Shown piece after piece: positions 1-5,241 of a DNA stretch of 9,378 bases. The position numbers were made by a program, and so were the translations under genes. Numbering within the stretch: the first letter of the stretch is position 1; every line of letters begins with the position of its first letter. The stretch covers positions 1-9,378 of the forward strand of contig JAEWAC010000390.1 of NCBI GenBank assembly GCA_023391895.1, read 5' to 3'. The notes below the pieces were generated by a model. The model was not told the DNA's origin. It saw only the letters and a program-made list of their open reading frames with translations, and searched no databases. The DNA comes from Bacteroidota bacterium. GTDB lineage: Bacteria; Bacteroidota; Bacteroidia; Chitinophagales; Chitinophagaceae.

Positions 1-349
1 GTTTACCTATCACCACCTGAAAATAACACCCACCACGCAGGTTACACTCAATGGCTTTGCCCGTTTCAGAGGCCAGTTGCAGTTTTACGAGCTGGGTTCA
101 TTTGGTGCCCTCAACATGAGCATCAACCAGCAGTTTTTAAACAAAAAGCTGACGGTTACCCTTAGTGCCCAGGATATTTTGCGCACCAATAAAAATGAGT
201 TTGTCCTGCAACAGGGCGCCATAGATGCCAGCGGTGTACGCCAGGGCGATACCCGGCGTTTTGGCTTGAACCTGCGCTACAACTTTGGTTTCCGAAAAAA
301 AGAAGAAAACAACTTCTTCAACGTGGAATCGCCTGAAAAAGCCAATTAA
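1..349 (+). CDS. Outer-membrane beta-barrel protein (TonB-dependent receptor-like), C-terminal part
   Basis: The 3' end of a larger gene enters from the left edge in the frame starting at base 2, giving 115 residues before the TAA at 347-349. The visible part alternates polar and hydrophobic residues in strands typical of an outer-membrane barrel (for example VTLNGFARFRG, QLQFYELGSFGALNMSIN, LTVTLSAQDIL). The segment LTVTLSAQDILRTNK and the last strand RRFGLNLRYNFGF, ending in aromatic residues, resemble the C-terminus of the Bacteroidota outer-membrane beta-barrel family related to TonB-dependent receptors. A charged tail of about 18 residues (KKEENN to SPEKAN) follows the last strand and is probably periplasmic. 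The plug and N-terminal domains are outside the window, so the substrate cannot be inferred. The family call rests on barrel pattern and phrase similarity, not on a search. Confidence 0.8.
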   Translation, partial: FTYHHLKITPTTQVTLNGFARFRGQLQFYELGSFGALNMSINQQFLNKKLTVTLSAQDILRTNKNEFVLQQGAIDASGVRQGDTRRFGLNLRYNFGFRKKEENNFFNVESPEKAN

Positions 350-353
350 CCGC

Positions 354-370
354 TATGGGTTTTTGAAGAG
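354..370 (+). repeat. Dispersed short repeat, copy 1 (TATGGGTTTTTGAAGAG)
   Basis: This copy begins five bases after the stop of the barrel gene. It carries the core TATGGGTTTTTGAAGAG shared with copies at 413-446, 518-537, 4121-4138, 4317-4335, 7986-8003 and 9071-9092. It is followed directly by a purine-rich tandem repeat. Confidence 0.6.
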
Positions 371-371
371 G

Positions 372-399
372 AAAATGAAAAAGGTAAAATGAAAAAGTA
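372..399 (+). repeat. 14-bp tandem duplication, purine-rich
   Basis: AAAATGAAAAAGGT (372-385) is followed immediately by AAAATGAAAAAGTA (386-399), two near-identical 14-base units in noncoding DNA. Similar A/G-rich text (AGAAGG, AAAGGC, GAAAAGGC) recurs at 3935-3990. It may be slippage-prone repeat debris; no function is evident. Confidence 0.6.
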
Positions 400-412
400 A
401 AAACAGGTACTG

Positions 413-446
413 CATGGGGTTTTGAACTTTTTCAAAAACCCATATA
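413..446. repeat. Dispersed short repeat, copy 2, as a head-to-head hairpin
   Basis: ATGGGGTTTTGAA (414-426) faces TTCAAAAACCCAT (431-443) across a four-base loop. The arms are 13 bases with one mismatch. The right arm, extended to 446, reads on the minus strand as TATATGGGTTTTTGAA and matches the dispersed core. This site is therefore an inverted pair of the repeat. There is no clear T-run immediately after it, so a simple intrinsic terminator is less likely, although it lies 64 bases after the stop of the barrel gene. Confidence 0.65.
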
Positions 447-517
447 GCAAGGGTGGAAAGTTTGATAGGATAGAATACGGCTGGTGAACCCCTTTTTAAA
501 GCGGTGGAAAAGGAGGC

Positions 518-537
518 ATATGGGGTTTTAAAAGAAG
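518..537 (+). repeat. Dispersed short repeat, copy 3 (ATATGGGGTTTTAAAAGAAG)
   Basis: This is a variant of the dispersed core with GGGG and TTTTAAAAG, about 120 bases upstream of the ferritin-like gene. A partial opposite-strand match (AACCCCTTTTTAAAG, about 487-501) lies just before it, suggesting a degenerate inverted pair. The rest of the 350-659 spacer shows no supportable gene; the open minus-strand frame at 353-604 is composed largely of these repeats. Confidence 0.5.
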
Positions 538-659
538 ATAGGTGCTGAGGCTGTAATGCTGATCCGGAGCGGGTTTCAACATTTGCAGGCCCCGATGCAT
601 CCAAAGCCTACCACGGCATAATTTTTATCATAGTTATATCTATATTAAAAATAATTGCC

Positions 660-1562
660 ATGGAAAGAATGAATGACCTCAGAGATTTACTGAAATACGA
701 AATCATGGATCTGTATTCGGCCGAAGAACAGATCATTAAGGCCCTGCCGGCCATGATTAAAAAAGCCAAAAATCCCGAGTTGAAACAGGCTTTGCAGCAG
801 CACCTGAAAATAACCGAAAACCATCGCAACCGCCTGGACCAGGTGCAGCGTTTGTTGACTGGGGAAGGTGGTGGTAGCGGCGAAGGAGATAAAGGTCTTT
901 TGGCCCGCCTGTTTAGACGCAGCCAGACCTGCAAGGGCATGGAGGGGATTATTGATGAAGCAGAAAAAATTATGGCGGAAGACATCAGCCCCGAAGTGTT
1001 GGATGCCGCTATCATCGGCAGTGCCCAAAAAGTAGAGCACTATGAAATTTGCGGGTATGGTACGGCCAGGGCTTACGCCCAGGAACTGGGATTAACCCAG
1101 GTGGCTGACCTGCTGGAGCAAACCCTGGACGAGGAATACGAGGCCGATGAACGGCTGACCAGCCTGGCGGTAACCCGCTTGAACGAACGGGCTGAAAAAG
1201 CCGGCAGCAGGCGTGCCGCTACTTCCGGTACATCCCGCTCCATGACGGGTACTACCGGTGGTACAGGAAGAAGCAGCACCGAAACATCGCGTCAGCGTGC
1301 TCCCCGCGAAGAAATGGAAATGGCCTCCAGCAAGCGTGGCTCCACTGCAGGTAGCAAAACCACAGCCGCAAGAACTACCGGGGCTACTAAAGGAACTACC
1401 GGCTCTACCCGCAGTACCAGCGAAAGCCGTGGTGCCGCTACGGGCAGGGGCACCGGTAACAATACCAGTGCCTCCAAAGGTACCACCAGCAAGGGCAGCC
1501 AGTCTGCCGGCAACCGGGGCGGTACTACCGGCCGCGGAAGCACTAGTGGTGGCCGGTCTTAA
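660..1562 (+). CDS. DUF892/YciF-type ferritin-like protein with long Ser/Thr/Gly/Arg tail
   Basis: The product is 300 residues. Residues 4-178 match the DUF892 (YciE/YciF) pattern: MNDLRDLLKYEIMDLYSAEEQ at the start, IIKALPAMIKKA, then helices with AQKVEHYEICGYGTARAYA (about 122-140) and LLEQTLDEEYEADERLT (about 151-167). This family forms a four-helix ferritin-like bundle with a di-iron-type centre and is linked to stress responses. Likely metal ligands are the Glu residues near 22-23, Glu53 with His55, Glu126/His127 and Glu158-159; these positions are inferred. Residues 181-300 are low complexity: rich in Ser, Thr and Gly, with about 15 Arg and 5 Lys against 5 Glu, so strongly basic. Most family members are about 160-190 residues, so the tail is the unusual part. 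It stays in frame until a stop just before a strong terminator, so a frameshift read-through is unlikely. The ATG at 660 fits because MNDLRDLL lies three residues inside. A weak Bacteroidota -7-like TAATTTTT lies at 619-626. Confidence 0.88.
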   Translation: MERMNDLRDLLKYEIMDLYSAEEQIIKALPAMIKKAKNPELKQALQQHLKITENHRNRLDQVQRLLTGEGGGSGEGDKGLLARLFRRSQTCKGMEGIIDEAEKIMAEDISPEVLDAAIIGSAQKVEHYEICGYGTARAYAQELGLTQVADLLEQTLDEEYEADERLTSLAVTRLNERAEKAGSRRAATSGTSRSMTGTTGGTGRSSTETSRQRAPREEMEMASSKRGSTAGSKTTAARTTGATKGTTGSTRSTSESRGAATGRGTGNNTSASKGTTSKGSQSAGNRGGTTGRGSTSGGRS

Positions 1563-1578
1563 TGCATTCATCTATTAA

Positions 1579-1619
1579 AAAAAGCATCCGTTCTTTACTA
1601 ACCAGAACGGATGCTTTTT
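1579..1619. terminator. Bidirectional intrinsic terminator between convergent genes
   Basis: AAAAAGCATCCGTTCT (1579-1594) pairs perfectly with AGAACGGATGCTTTTT (1604-1619) over a nine-base loop. The T-run on the right serves the ferritin-like gene (stop 17 bases upstream of the stem). The A-run on the left (1577-1583) becomes a T-run for the minus-strand CBS gene that converges from the right. Confidence 0.92.
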
Positions 1620-1674
1620 ATTTAAGGCAATAACTAATTCGCTGAGTGTAGGATCGCCAACTTTTTGGGCTCAA

Positions 1675-2133
1675 TTAATAAATGCGGCCTTTTTCATCGT
1701 GGTCAATTAACTGGGTGGCAGTGGTGTGGTCAAAGGCGTCTTCCTTGCTGGCAATCACCTGGCGCAGCAGGTCGTGAATGGTGATGACGCCGGCAAATTT
1801 TTCCTTCTCATCATACACCAGCAGGTAGCGTGCCTTGTTGGTGATCATGGTATTCATGCAATGTTCCAGTGTGTCGTCCAGGCTGACAATCGGCAAGTCG
1901 GTTGTCATGACCTCCTGTACGGTGGTGTCTTTGCTGGCACGGCCTTTCAAAATCACATTTCGGCTGTAGTCCCGCTCGCTGAAAATGCCTTTGTAATCTT
2001 CGTCTTCCATCACCAGCAGGTAGCTCATGTCTACCGTATTCAGCAGGTTTAGGGCATCAATCACCAGGGTGTCGGGCGTGACTGAATTGTATTTGACTGC
2101 TTTGCTCTCCAGTATGTTTTTAACAGTGCGCAT
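1675..2133 (-). CDS. Two-CBS-domain protein
   Basis: The product is 152 residues made of a tandem CBS pair and little else. CBS1 spans about residues 7-62 and ends with GIFSERDYSRNV (49-60). CBS2 spans about 72-128 and ends with GVITIHDLLRQ (115-125). These are the usual Gly-hydrophobic-x-Ser/Thr-x-x-Asp endings of CBS motifs, with Asp55 and Asp121. Such modules bind adenine nucleotides (AMP, ATP, SAM) and act as energy or ligand sensors; stand-alone pairs often have unknown partners. The protein should be cytosolic, with no signal peptide or membrane segment. The start MRTVKNIL at 2133 is chosen because homologues typically start with a similar M-x-T-V-x-x-I-L; an in-frame ATG 17 codons upstream lies beyond a -7-like TACATTTT (minus strand, 2150-2157). 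It converges with the ferritin-like gene and lies 92 bases downstream of the oxidoreductase gene. Confidence 0.88.
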   Translation of the reverse strand: MRTVKNILESKAVKYNSVTPDTLVIDALNLLNTVDMSYLLVMEDEDYKGIFSERDYSRNVILKGRASKDTTVQEVMTTDLPIVSLDDTLEHCMNTMITNKARYLLVYDEKEKFAGVITIHDLLRQVIASKEDAFDHTTATQLIDHDEKGRIY

Positions 2134-2186
2134 GGGGTAGTGTTTTATTAAAATGTAAATTGTTTTGTGTGTAGATACTAGCACTT

Positions 2187-2204
2187 ATCAGTTCTGTTAC
2201 TGAT
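2187..2204. promoter_or_regulatory. Small inverted repeat upstream of the CBS gene
   Basis: ATCAGT (2187-2192) and ACTGAT (2199-2204) form a six-base inverted repeat around TCTGTT. It lies about 30-50 bases upstream of the -7-like box of the CBS gene and 22 bases after the stop of the oxidoreductase gene. It could be an operator or a weak hairpin at the end of the upstream transcript; the evidence for either is thin. Confidence 0.25.
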
Positions 2205-2225
2205 CAGCAAAAACCGACCCGCAAT

Positions 2226-3311
2226 TCAGTTCGTGCCTTTTTTACCGGCCGGCTTTTTCACCGAACGTTCGGTGCCGGGTACTTCCAGCACCAGGTCGGG
2301 GCCGTATACCCGGGCCGGTGTTTGATACCCATGTATCAGGTCGCCGTTCAATACTTTTTTTACAATCAGCAAACTGCTGTGGGCGGTTAGGGTATAGCCA
2401 TCCGGTGCGGTCAGGCGGGCTTCTATTTTTTTACCTTGCCGGTTTTCTACTTCGCCCCAAACCAGGCTTTTGCTGCTCTGCCGCTGTTCTTCACCGGGAC
2501 CGGCCGGCCGGCTGTCAATCTGCCTTTTTATGGCATTACGCACCCTTTGGGTACGCAGTAGCCAGTTGAATAAAAATTGCAGTTTCAGCAGCCCGTACAG
2601 GCCAGGCTTTACGCCGGTATAAACTTCTATGTTGCGGATGCCGGTGGTAAAATAGGCGGTTGATACATCACCCCAGGGAATGGTCATGGTAAACAGGCGC
2701 TGGAAGCCAAAGTCTACCCGCCGGCCTTTATGCCCCAGCGGTTTTCTTACAATTTTGCCATACTCCCGCACGGCGCCTCCTTCGCCCAAACCGTCTGCCA
2801 TGGTCAGTGCCGTACCATGCGATACGCTGCTGCCCAAAGAAGCAAAAGCCAGCTTCAGCCAGTTGGCATCCGGCAATTGGTTTTTTAAAAAAAGGGCCAG
2901 GCAATCGGTGGGCACTACGTCAAACCCTACTCCCGGCATGACCATAATGCCGGCTTCCTGTGCTGCGGTATTGTATTGTTTGGCAATTTCAAAAACCTCC
3001 AGTTCTCCGGTTATGTCCAGGTAGTGCGTGCCGGTTTGCAGGCAGGCTTCAATCATGGGAAAGGCGGTGTATTTAAATGGACCGGCTGCATGCAGTACCA
3101 CCGGTACATCCACCAGCATGGATTGTAACTGTTCCGGGTGGTTTAAATCGGCAATGCGGTAGGGCAGGTGGTATTGTTCAGCCAGGGTGCGGATGGCCGC
3201 TTCGTTGCGACCGGCCAGTATGGGCTGCAGGCCGTATTCAGCCGCCAGTGCCAGTATCAGCCGGCCGGTATAACCATTGGCGCCGTATAGTAAAAAGGAT
3301 GTTGTTTGCAT
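2226..3311 (-). CDS. Saccharopine dehydrogenase-like NAD(P)-binding oxidoreductase
   Basis: The product is 361 residues. The N-terminus is a Rossmann fold: FLLYGANGYTGRLI with GANGYTG at 10-16, AGR at 33-35 (AGRNEAAI, typical of this group), and HAAGPF at 74-79. HYLDITGE (96-103) and PGVGFDVVPTD (126-136) are strong landmarks of the COG3268 branch of the saccharopine dehydrogenase NADP-binding family, which includes mycobacterial trans-acting enoyl reductases and many uncharacterised proteins. It is not expected to make lysine; the real substrate is unknown, and lipid or fatty-acyl intermediates are only one possibility. The C-terminus ends in a Lys/Gly-rich tail. The start at 3311 (MQTTSFLLYGANGYTG) is preferred to the in-frame ATG at 3353 because the Rossmann motif then sits at the usual position and a -7-like TACATTTA (minus strand, 3334-3341) lies between the two starts. 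The gene is probably transcribed separately from the DUF4345-like gene, which has a terminator before it. Confidence 0.87.
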   Translation of the reverse strand: MQTTSFLLYGANGYTGRLILALAAEYGLQPILAGRNEAAIRTLAEQYHLPYRIADLNHPEQLQSMLVDVPVVLHAAGPFKYTAFPMIEACLQTGTHYLDITGELEVFEIAKQYNTAAQEAGIMVMPGVGFDVVPTDCLALFLKNQLPDANWLKLAFASLGSSVSHGTALTMADGLGEGGAVREYGKIVRKPLGHKGRRVDFGFQRLFTMTIPWGDVSTAYFTTGIRNIEVYTGVKPGLYGLLKLQFLFNWLLRTQRVRNAIKRQIDSRPAGPGEEQRQSSKSLVWGEVENRQGKKIEARLTAPDGYTLTAHSSLLIVKKVLNGDLIHGYQTPARVYGPDLVLEVPGTERSVKKPAGKKGTN

Positions 3312-3387
3312 AGCAAAACTTACAGAATCTGCATAAATGTAAAGCATCTGCAACTATGGCGCCGGATAGTGGGTAACTGCCAACCAA

Positions 3388-3412
3388 AAAGGCTTCTGTT
3401 CAGGAAGCCTTT
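3388..3412 (-). terminator. Intrinsic terminator of the DUF4345-like gene
   Basis: AAAGGCTTC (3388-3396) pairs with GAAGCCTTT (3404-3412) over a seven-base loop. Read on the minus strand, the stem is followed by TTTTTGG. It lies 21 bases downstream of the stop at 3434 and before the start of the oxidoreductase gene, so it should separate the two transcripts. Confidence 0.8.
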
Positions 3413-3433
3413 GGGAAAAAAGAGCATGCCACT

Positions 3434-3847
3434 TCAGACCACAGGGGCCGCGCTGAACTGACCATCCTGCCGGCGGCGCAACAGCCATACGCTACCTACA
3501 CAAAGCAGTCCTTCTAATACGGCCCAACTGTGTACAAAGGTATTGGCAGGTCCTTCCATCATAAACCCGGCCAGGCGACCTATAAAAAATCCACCGGTAA
3601 ACAGGGACAGGAGCAGTAGGCCAAATCCCTGTTGTTTGAACGCGGCATACATCATGTACAATCCGAGCGCCATGTTCATGCCGCCATAGTTGGCACGGAT
3701 GGAGTTGCGGGCACTTGCATTGGGCAGGGGTGTTTGTACAAAGTCCATCACCAGTTGCGGGTTGTAAAAAGCTTGCAGGGCTACGCTGATAAAACCAAAA
3801 CCTGCCATCAGCAGCAATACTTTGGCGGGTGTACTATTCTTTTTCAT
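3434..3847 (-). CDS. DUF4345-like four-helix membrane protein
   Basis: The product is 137 residues and very hydrophobic. Four membrane helices are apparent at about residues 9-28, 53-70, 74-96 and 104-123. The signature ARNSIRANYGGMNMALGLYM (46-65) followed by GRLAGFMMEG (90-99) resembles the DUF4345 family of small inner-membrane proteins, in which an Arg-x-x-Tyr-Gly-Gly motif precedes the second helix. The function of the family is unknown. The C-terminus after the last helix is Arg-rich (LLRRRQ), which by the positive-inside rule suggests a cytoplasmic C-terminus. The start at 3847 (MKKNSTPAK) is the natural one. It is followed by its own terminator at 3388-3412, so it is probably a single-gene transcript. 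DUF4345 membership is by pattern recognition only. Confidence 0.75.
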   Translation of the reverse strand: MKKNSTPAKVLLLMAGFGFISVALQAFYNPQLVMDFVQTPLPNASARNSIRANYGGMNMALGLYMMYAAFKQQGFGLLLLSLFTGGFFIGRLAGFMMEGPANTFVHSWAVLEGLLCVGSVWLLRRRQDGQFSAAPVV

Positions 3848-3917
3848 GTTTGTATGATTTGCGGTAAAGGTGGCCCGGTAAAAAAAGATAAATGTTGACG
3901 CAGACCAAGATTTGGAT

Positions 3918-3934
3918 CACAGATTTCACAGATT
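3918..3934. repeat. CACAGATTT tandem repeat
   Basis: CACAGATTT (3918-3926) is followed directly by CACAGATT (3927-3934). It introduces an A/G-rich stretch (3935-3990) with the recurring words AGAAGGC, AAAGGC and GAAAAGGC, similar in style to 372-399. It looks like repeat-derived intergenic DNA. Confidence 0.55.
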
Positions 3935-4011
3935 GAAGAAAGAAGGCTAAAGGCTGAAAGCAGAAGGCAAAAGTGAAAAGGCAAAACCAAAAAAGCAGGA
4001 CAGTCAGCCTG

Positions 4012-4088
4012 GTGCAGCGCCTTATCCCGCATGAACTTAAGAACTCTTGTTGCTGTAGGAACAGGGTAGCGGGATACAGCGCCTGCAG
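4012..4088. repeat. Imperfect long inverted repeat (about 14-20 bp arms)
   Basis: GCGCCTTATCCCGC (4017-4030) pairs with GCGGGATACAGCGC (4069-4082), with two mismatched positions, and partial pairing continues outward (GGTGCA at 4011-4016 against TGCAGC at 4084-4089 with a bulge). The spacer between arms is 38 bases. No open frame or T-run accompanies it. Confidence 0.55.
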
Positions 4089-4111
4089 CATTTCCACATA
4101 GCACGCAAAAA

Positions 4112-4139
4112 GATATGAACTTCTTCAAAAACCCATATC
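4112..4139 (-). repeat. Dispersed short repeat, copy 4, flanked by GATATG/CATATC
   Basis: The minus strand of 4121-4138 reads ATATGGGTTTTTGAAGAA, an almost exact match to the dispersed core. GATATG (4112-4117) and CATATC (4134-4139) form a six-base inverted pair around it, so this copy is bounded by its own terminal palindrome. Confidence 0.6.
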
Positions 4140-4257
4140 AGAAGGAACATTACAGATTATCTACAATTCATAAAGAAGGATACACTCAGGAGTGAGGGTT
4201 GCTGTGCGTGGGCAAGGCCAAACGGGCGGAGCCATCGGGCTGGCCTTGAACTTTTTG

Positions 4258-4284
4258 CTTACTTTTTCGGGGAGAAAAAGTAAG
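4258..4284. repeat. Perfect 11-bp hairpin CTTACTTTTTC/GAAAAAGTAAG
   Basis: CTTACTTTTTC (4258-4268) pairs exactly with GAAAAAGTAAG (4274-4284) over the loop GGGGA. It is preceded by GGCCTTGAACTTTTTG. The stem is A/T-rich apart from a few pairs and no gene ends nearby on the plus strand, so it resembles a dispersed intergenic hairpin more than a terminator. Confidence 0.7.
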
Positions 4285-4316
4285 AAGCGCTACCTGCCGG
4301 AAGATAAAACCATAGT

Positions 4317-4335
4317 CATATGGGTTTTTCACAAG
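4317..4335 (+). repeat. Dispersed short repeat, copy 5 (CATATGGGTTTTTCACAAG)
   Basis: This shares CATATGGGTTTTT with the other copies, then diverges to CACAAG. It immediately precedes the inverted repeat at 4339-4374, which contains TTCAAAAGTCCAT, similar to the TTAAAAGTCCAT in the copy at 9057-9092. The two may be parts of one element. Confidence 0.55.
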
Positions 4336-4338
4336 AAA

Positions 4339-4374
4339 TGCACGATGGGATTTTATTCAAAAGTCCATCGTGCA
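4339..4374. repeat. Perfect 10-bp inverted repeat TGCACGATGG/CCATCGTGCA
   Basis: TGCACGATGG (4339-4348) pairs exactly with CCATCGTGCA (4365-4374) across 16 bases. It lies 53 bases beyond the stop of the minus-strand gene at 4427. Read on the minus strand it could be a transcript-end hairpin for that gene, although the following bases do not form a clean T-run. Confidence 0.65.
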
Positions 4375-4426
4375 CAAAAGGCCAATAGTGTAGCCCGCAT
4401 AGGCTTTCATTTTTTGCTGCAGCGGC

Positions 4427-4900
4427 TTACAGGGGCTTTTGCTCCTGTATTCTTTTCAGAAAAGCAGCCGTATCCCGTGGTGCCGGTTCTTCGTACAGGA
4501 TCAGCCCGGTGGTGCTGTTGCAAAATGTCATCAGCTCTTTTAAAAACCCGGTTTCAATGCGGGTGTCAGGATAACGGGTCTCGCAATAAAGACCGGCAAT
4601 GATCTGCCCGTCGCTGGTGAACAGGCACATGGCACCTCTGAGCAGCGCCTCTTCTTGATTGGACCAGTAAATGGCGTGTACTTCGTTGGGGTGTTGCTCC
4701 AGGTAGGCGATCAGTTGTTCATCTGCCTGAAACAGGATGTCCGGGTTGTCAGCAAACTGAGGTATTTCATAGACATAAGTGTACTCCTGCCGGCGGGGTA
4801 CAAACCGCTCTAAAAAAGCATGAATAAAGGTTTGGGATCTTTGGTTGGTCAGTACATAACAGTCGGCAAAGTTGACCGGGTGTTTTTCCTTTTCTGTCAT
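4427..4900 (-). CDS. Hypothetical protein, conserved-looking, soluble
   Basis: The product is 157 residues and I do not recognise a named domain. It has no signal peptide or membrane segment, so it should be cytosolic. Visible features are FIHAFLERFVPRRQEYTYVYEIP (25-47), a helix-like DEQLIAYLEQHPNEVHAIYW (60-79), and a strand-rich RGAMCLFTSDGQIIAGLYCE (88-107) before a C-terminal helix. The mixed alpha/beta layout resembles small uncharacterised Bacteroidota proteins, but this is an impression only. The start at 4900 (MTEKEKHPVNF) is preferred to an in-frame ATG nine codons upstream because the extra residues look unconstrained. It is transcribed away from the dehydrogenase gene, with about 340 bases between the two starts. 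Codon use resembles the neighbours, and the frame is intact. Confidence 0.75.
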   Translation of the reverse strand: MTEKEKHPVNFADCYVLTNQRSQTFIHAFLERFVPRRQEYTYVYEIPQFADNPDILFQADEQLIAYLEQHPNEVHAIYWSNQEEALLRGAMCLFTSDGQIIAGLYCETRYPDTRIETGFLKELMTFCNSTTGLILYEEPAPRDTAAFLKRIQEQKPL

Positions 4901-5007
4901 AGCGTTATTGACCGTTTTAATAAGCAAAGTGGAGCATCAAGCCGGGCATGAAAAGCTATTTAAAGATAAGGCCTTCCGTTCCGGCAGTCAAGTGGACTAT
5001 AGTCATT

Positions 5008-5067
5008 CATAAAATGTTTTTCGGAAGAGGGGCTTATTCTGCTGGGGCATATATAAAACATTTTATG
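5008..5067. promoter_or_regulatory. Perfect 13-bp inverted repeat in a divergent intergenic region
   Basis: CATAAAATGTTTT (5008-5020) and AAAACATTTTATG (5055-5067) are exact reverse complements separated by 34 bases. They lie between two divergent genes, about 110 bases upstream of the minus-strand start and 175 bases upstream of the dehydrogenase start. The arms could be paired half-sites for a regulator or the ends of a small palindromic element. The rest of 4901-5241 contains no supportable gene; the small frame at 4948-5130 mostly reads through this repeat. Confidence 0.5.
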
Positions 5068-5150
5068 TTCATCTATAACCCTGATTGCCAAACCCTCATC
5101 TTGTTTCGGCACGTTTTTTTTAACCAATAGGTCCTATGGTTATCGCTCCA

Positions 5151-5159
5151 CACCGGTGG
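5151..5159. repeat. CACCGGTGG motif, copy 1
   Basis: CACCGGTGG occurs 83 bases upstream of the dehydrogenase start. The same word occurs at 7750-7758 and 7961-7969, all three in noncoding DNA. Its core CACCGGTG is palindromic, as many regulator sites are, but chance is not excluded. Confidence 0.3.
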
Positions 5160-5241
5160 GGTAATCAACAATTGGTTGAGCAGCGAAAAGCTGATCAGCA
5201 GGAAGGATTATTTAAAACTATTAAAAGCATTAAAAAAGACT

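Larger units (their letters stand above)
3848..4426. other. 579-base noncoding, repeat-dense spacer
   Basis: There is no credible gene here. Short open frames on both strands translate the repeats themselves and show no domain pattern. The region contains a CACAGATTT tandem, an A/G-rich repeat stretch, and five inverted-repeat or dispersed-repeat structures, listed separately. The promoter of the minus-strand gene ending its 5' side at 3847 should lie in the first 100 bases; a weak AAAAGATA (TATCTTTT on the minus strand, 3883-3890) is the best -7 candidate. Confidence 0.7.

Noticed and set aside
353..604. Open minus-strand frame of 83 codons
   Set aside because: It consists largely of the dispersed repeats and purine-rich tandem, ends in a Phe-rich run and shows no domain pattern.
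1200..1562. Frameshift creating an artificial tail on the ferritin-like protein
   Set aside because: Composition is uniform through the tail, no second domain appears in another frame, and the stop lies just before a strong terminator.
608..1571. Several long open frames antisense to or out of frame with the ferritin-like gene
   Set aside because: They shadow a clear DUF892 gene; the low-complexity GC-rich tail keeps other frames open.
2226..3311. Lysine-biosynthesis saccharopine dehydrogenase
   Set aside because: The landmarks match the COG3268-type branch, and no lysine-pathway gene is nearby.
3834..4128. Two overlapping minus-strand frames of about 90 codons upstream of the DUF4345-like gene
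   Set aside because: They overlap each other in different frames and translate A/G-rich repeats and an inverted repeat; neither resembles a protein family.
3918..4374. CRISPR-like array or insertion sequence in the repeat-dense spacer
   Set aside because: The repeats are not evenly spaced or identical, and there is no transposase gene or target-site duplication.
4192..4602. Plus-strand frame of 136 codons
   Set aside because: It crosses three repeat structures and then runs antisense to the better-supported gene at 4427-4900.
4948..5130. Plus-strand frame of 60 codons
   Set aside because: It reads through the 13-bp inverted repeat and has no recognisable composition.
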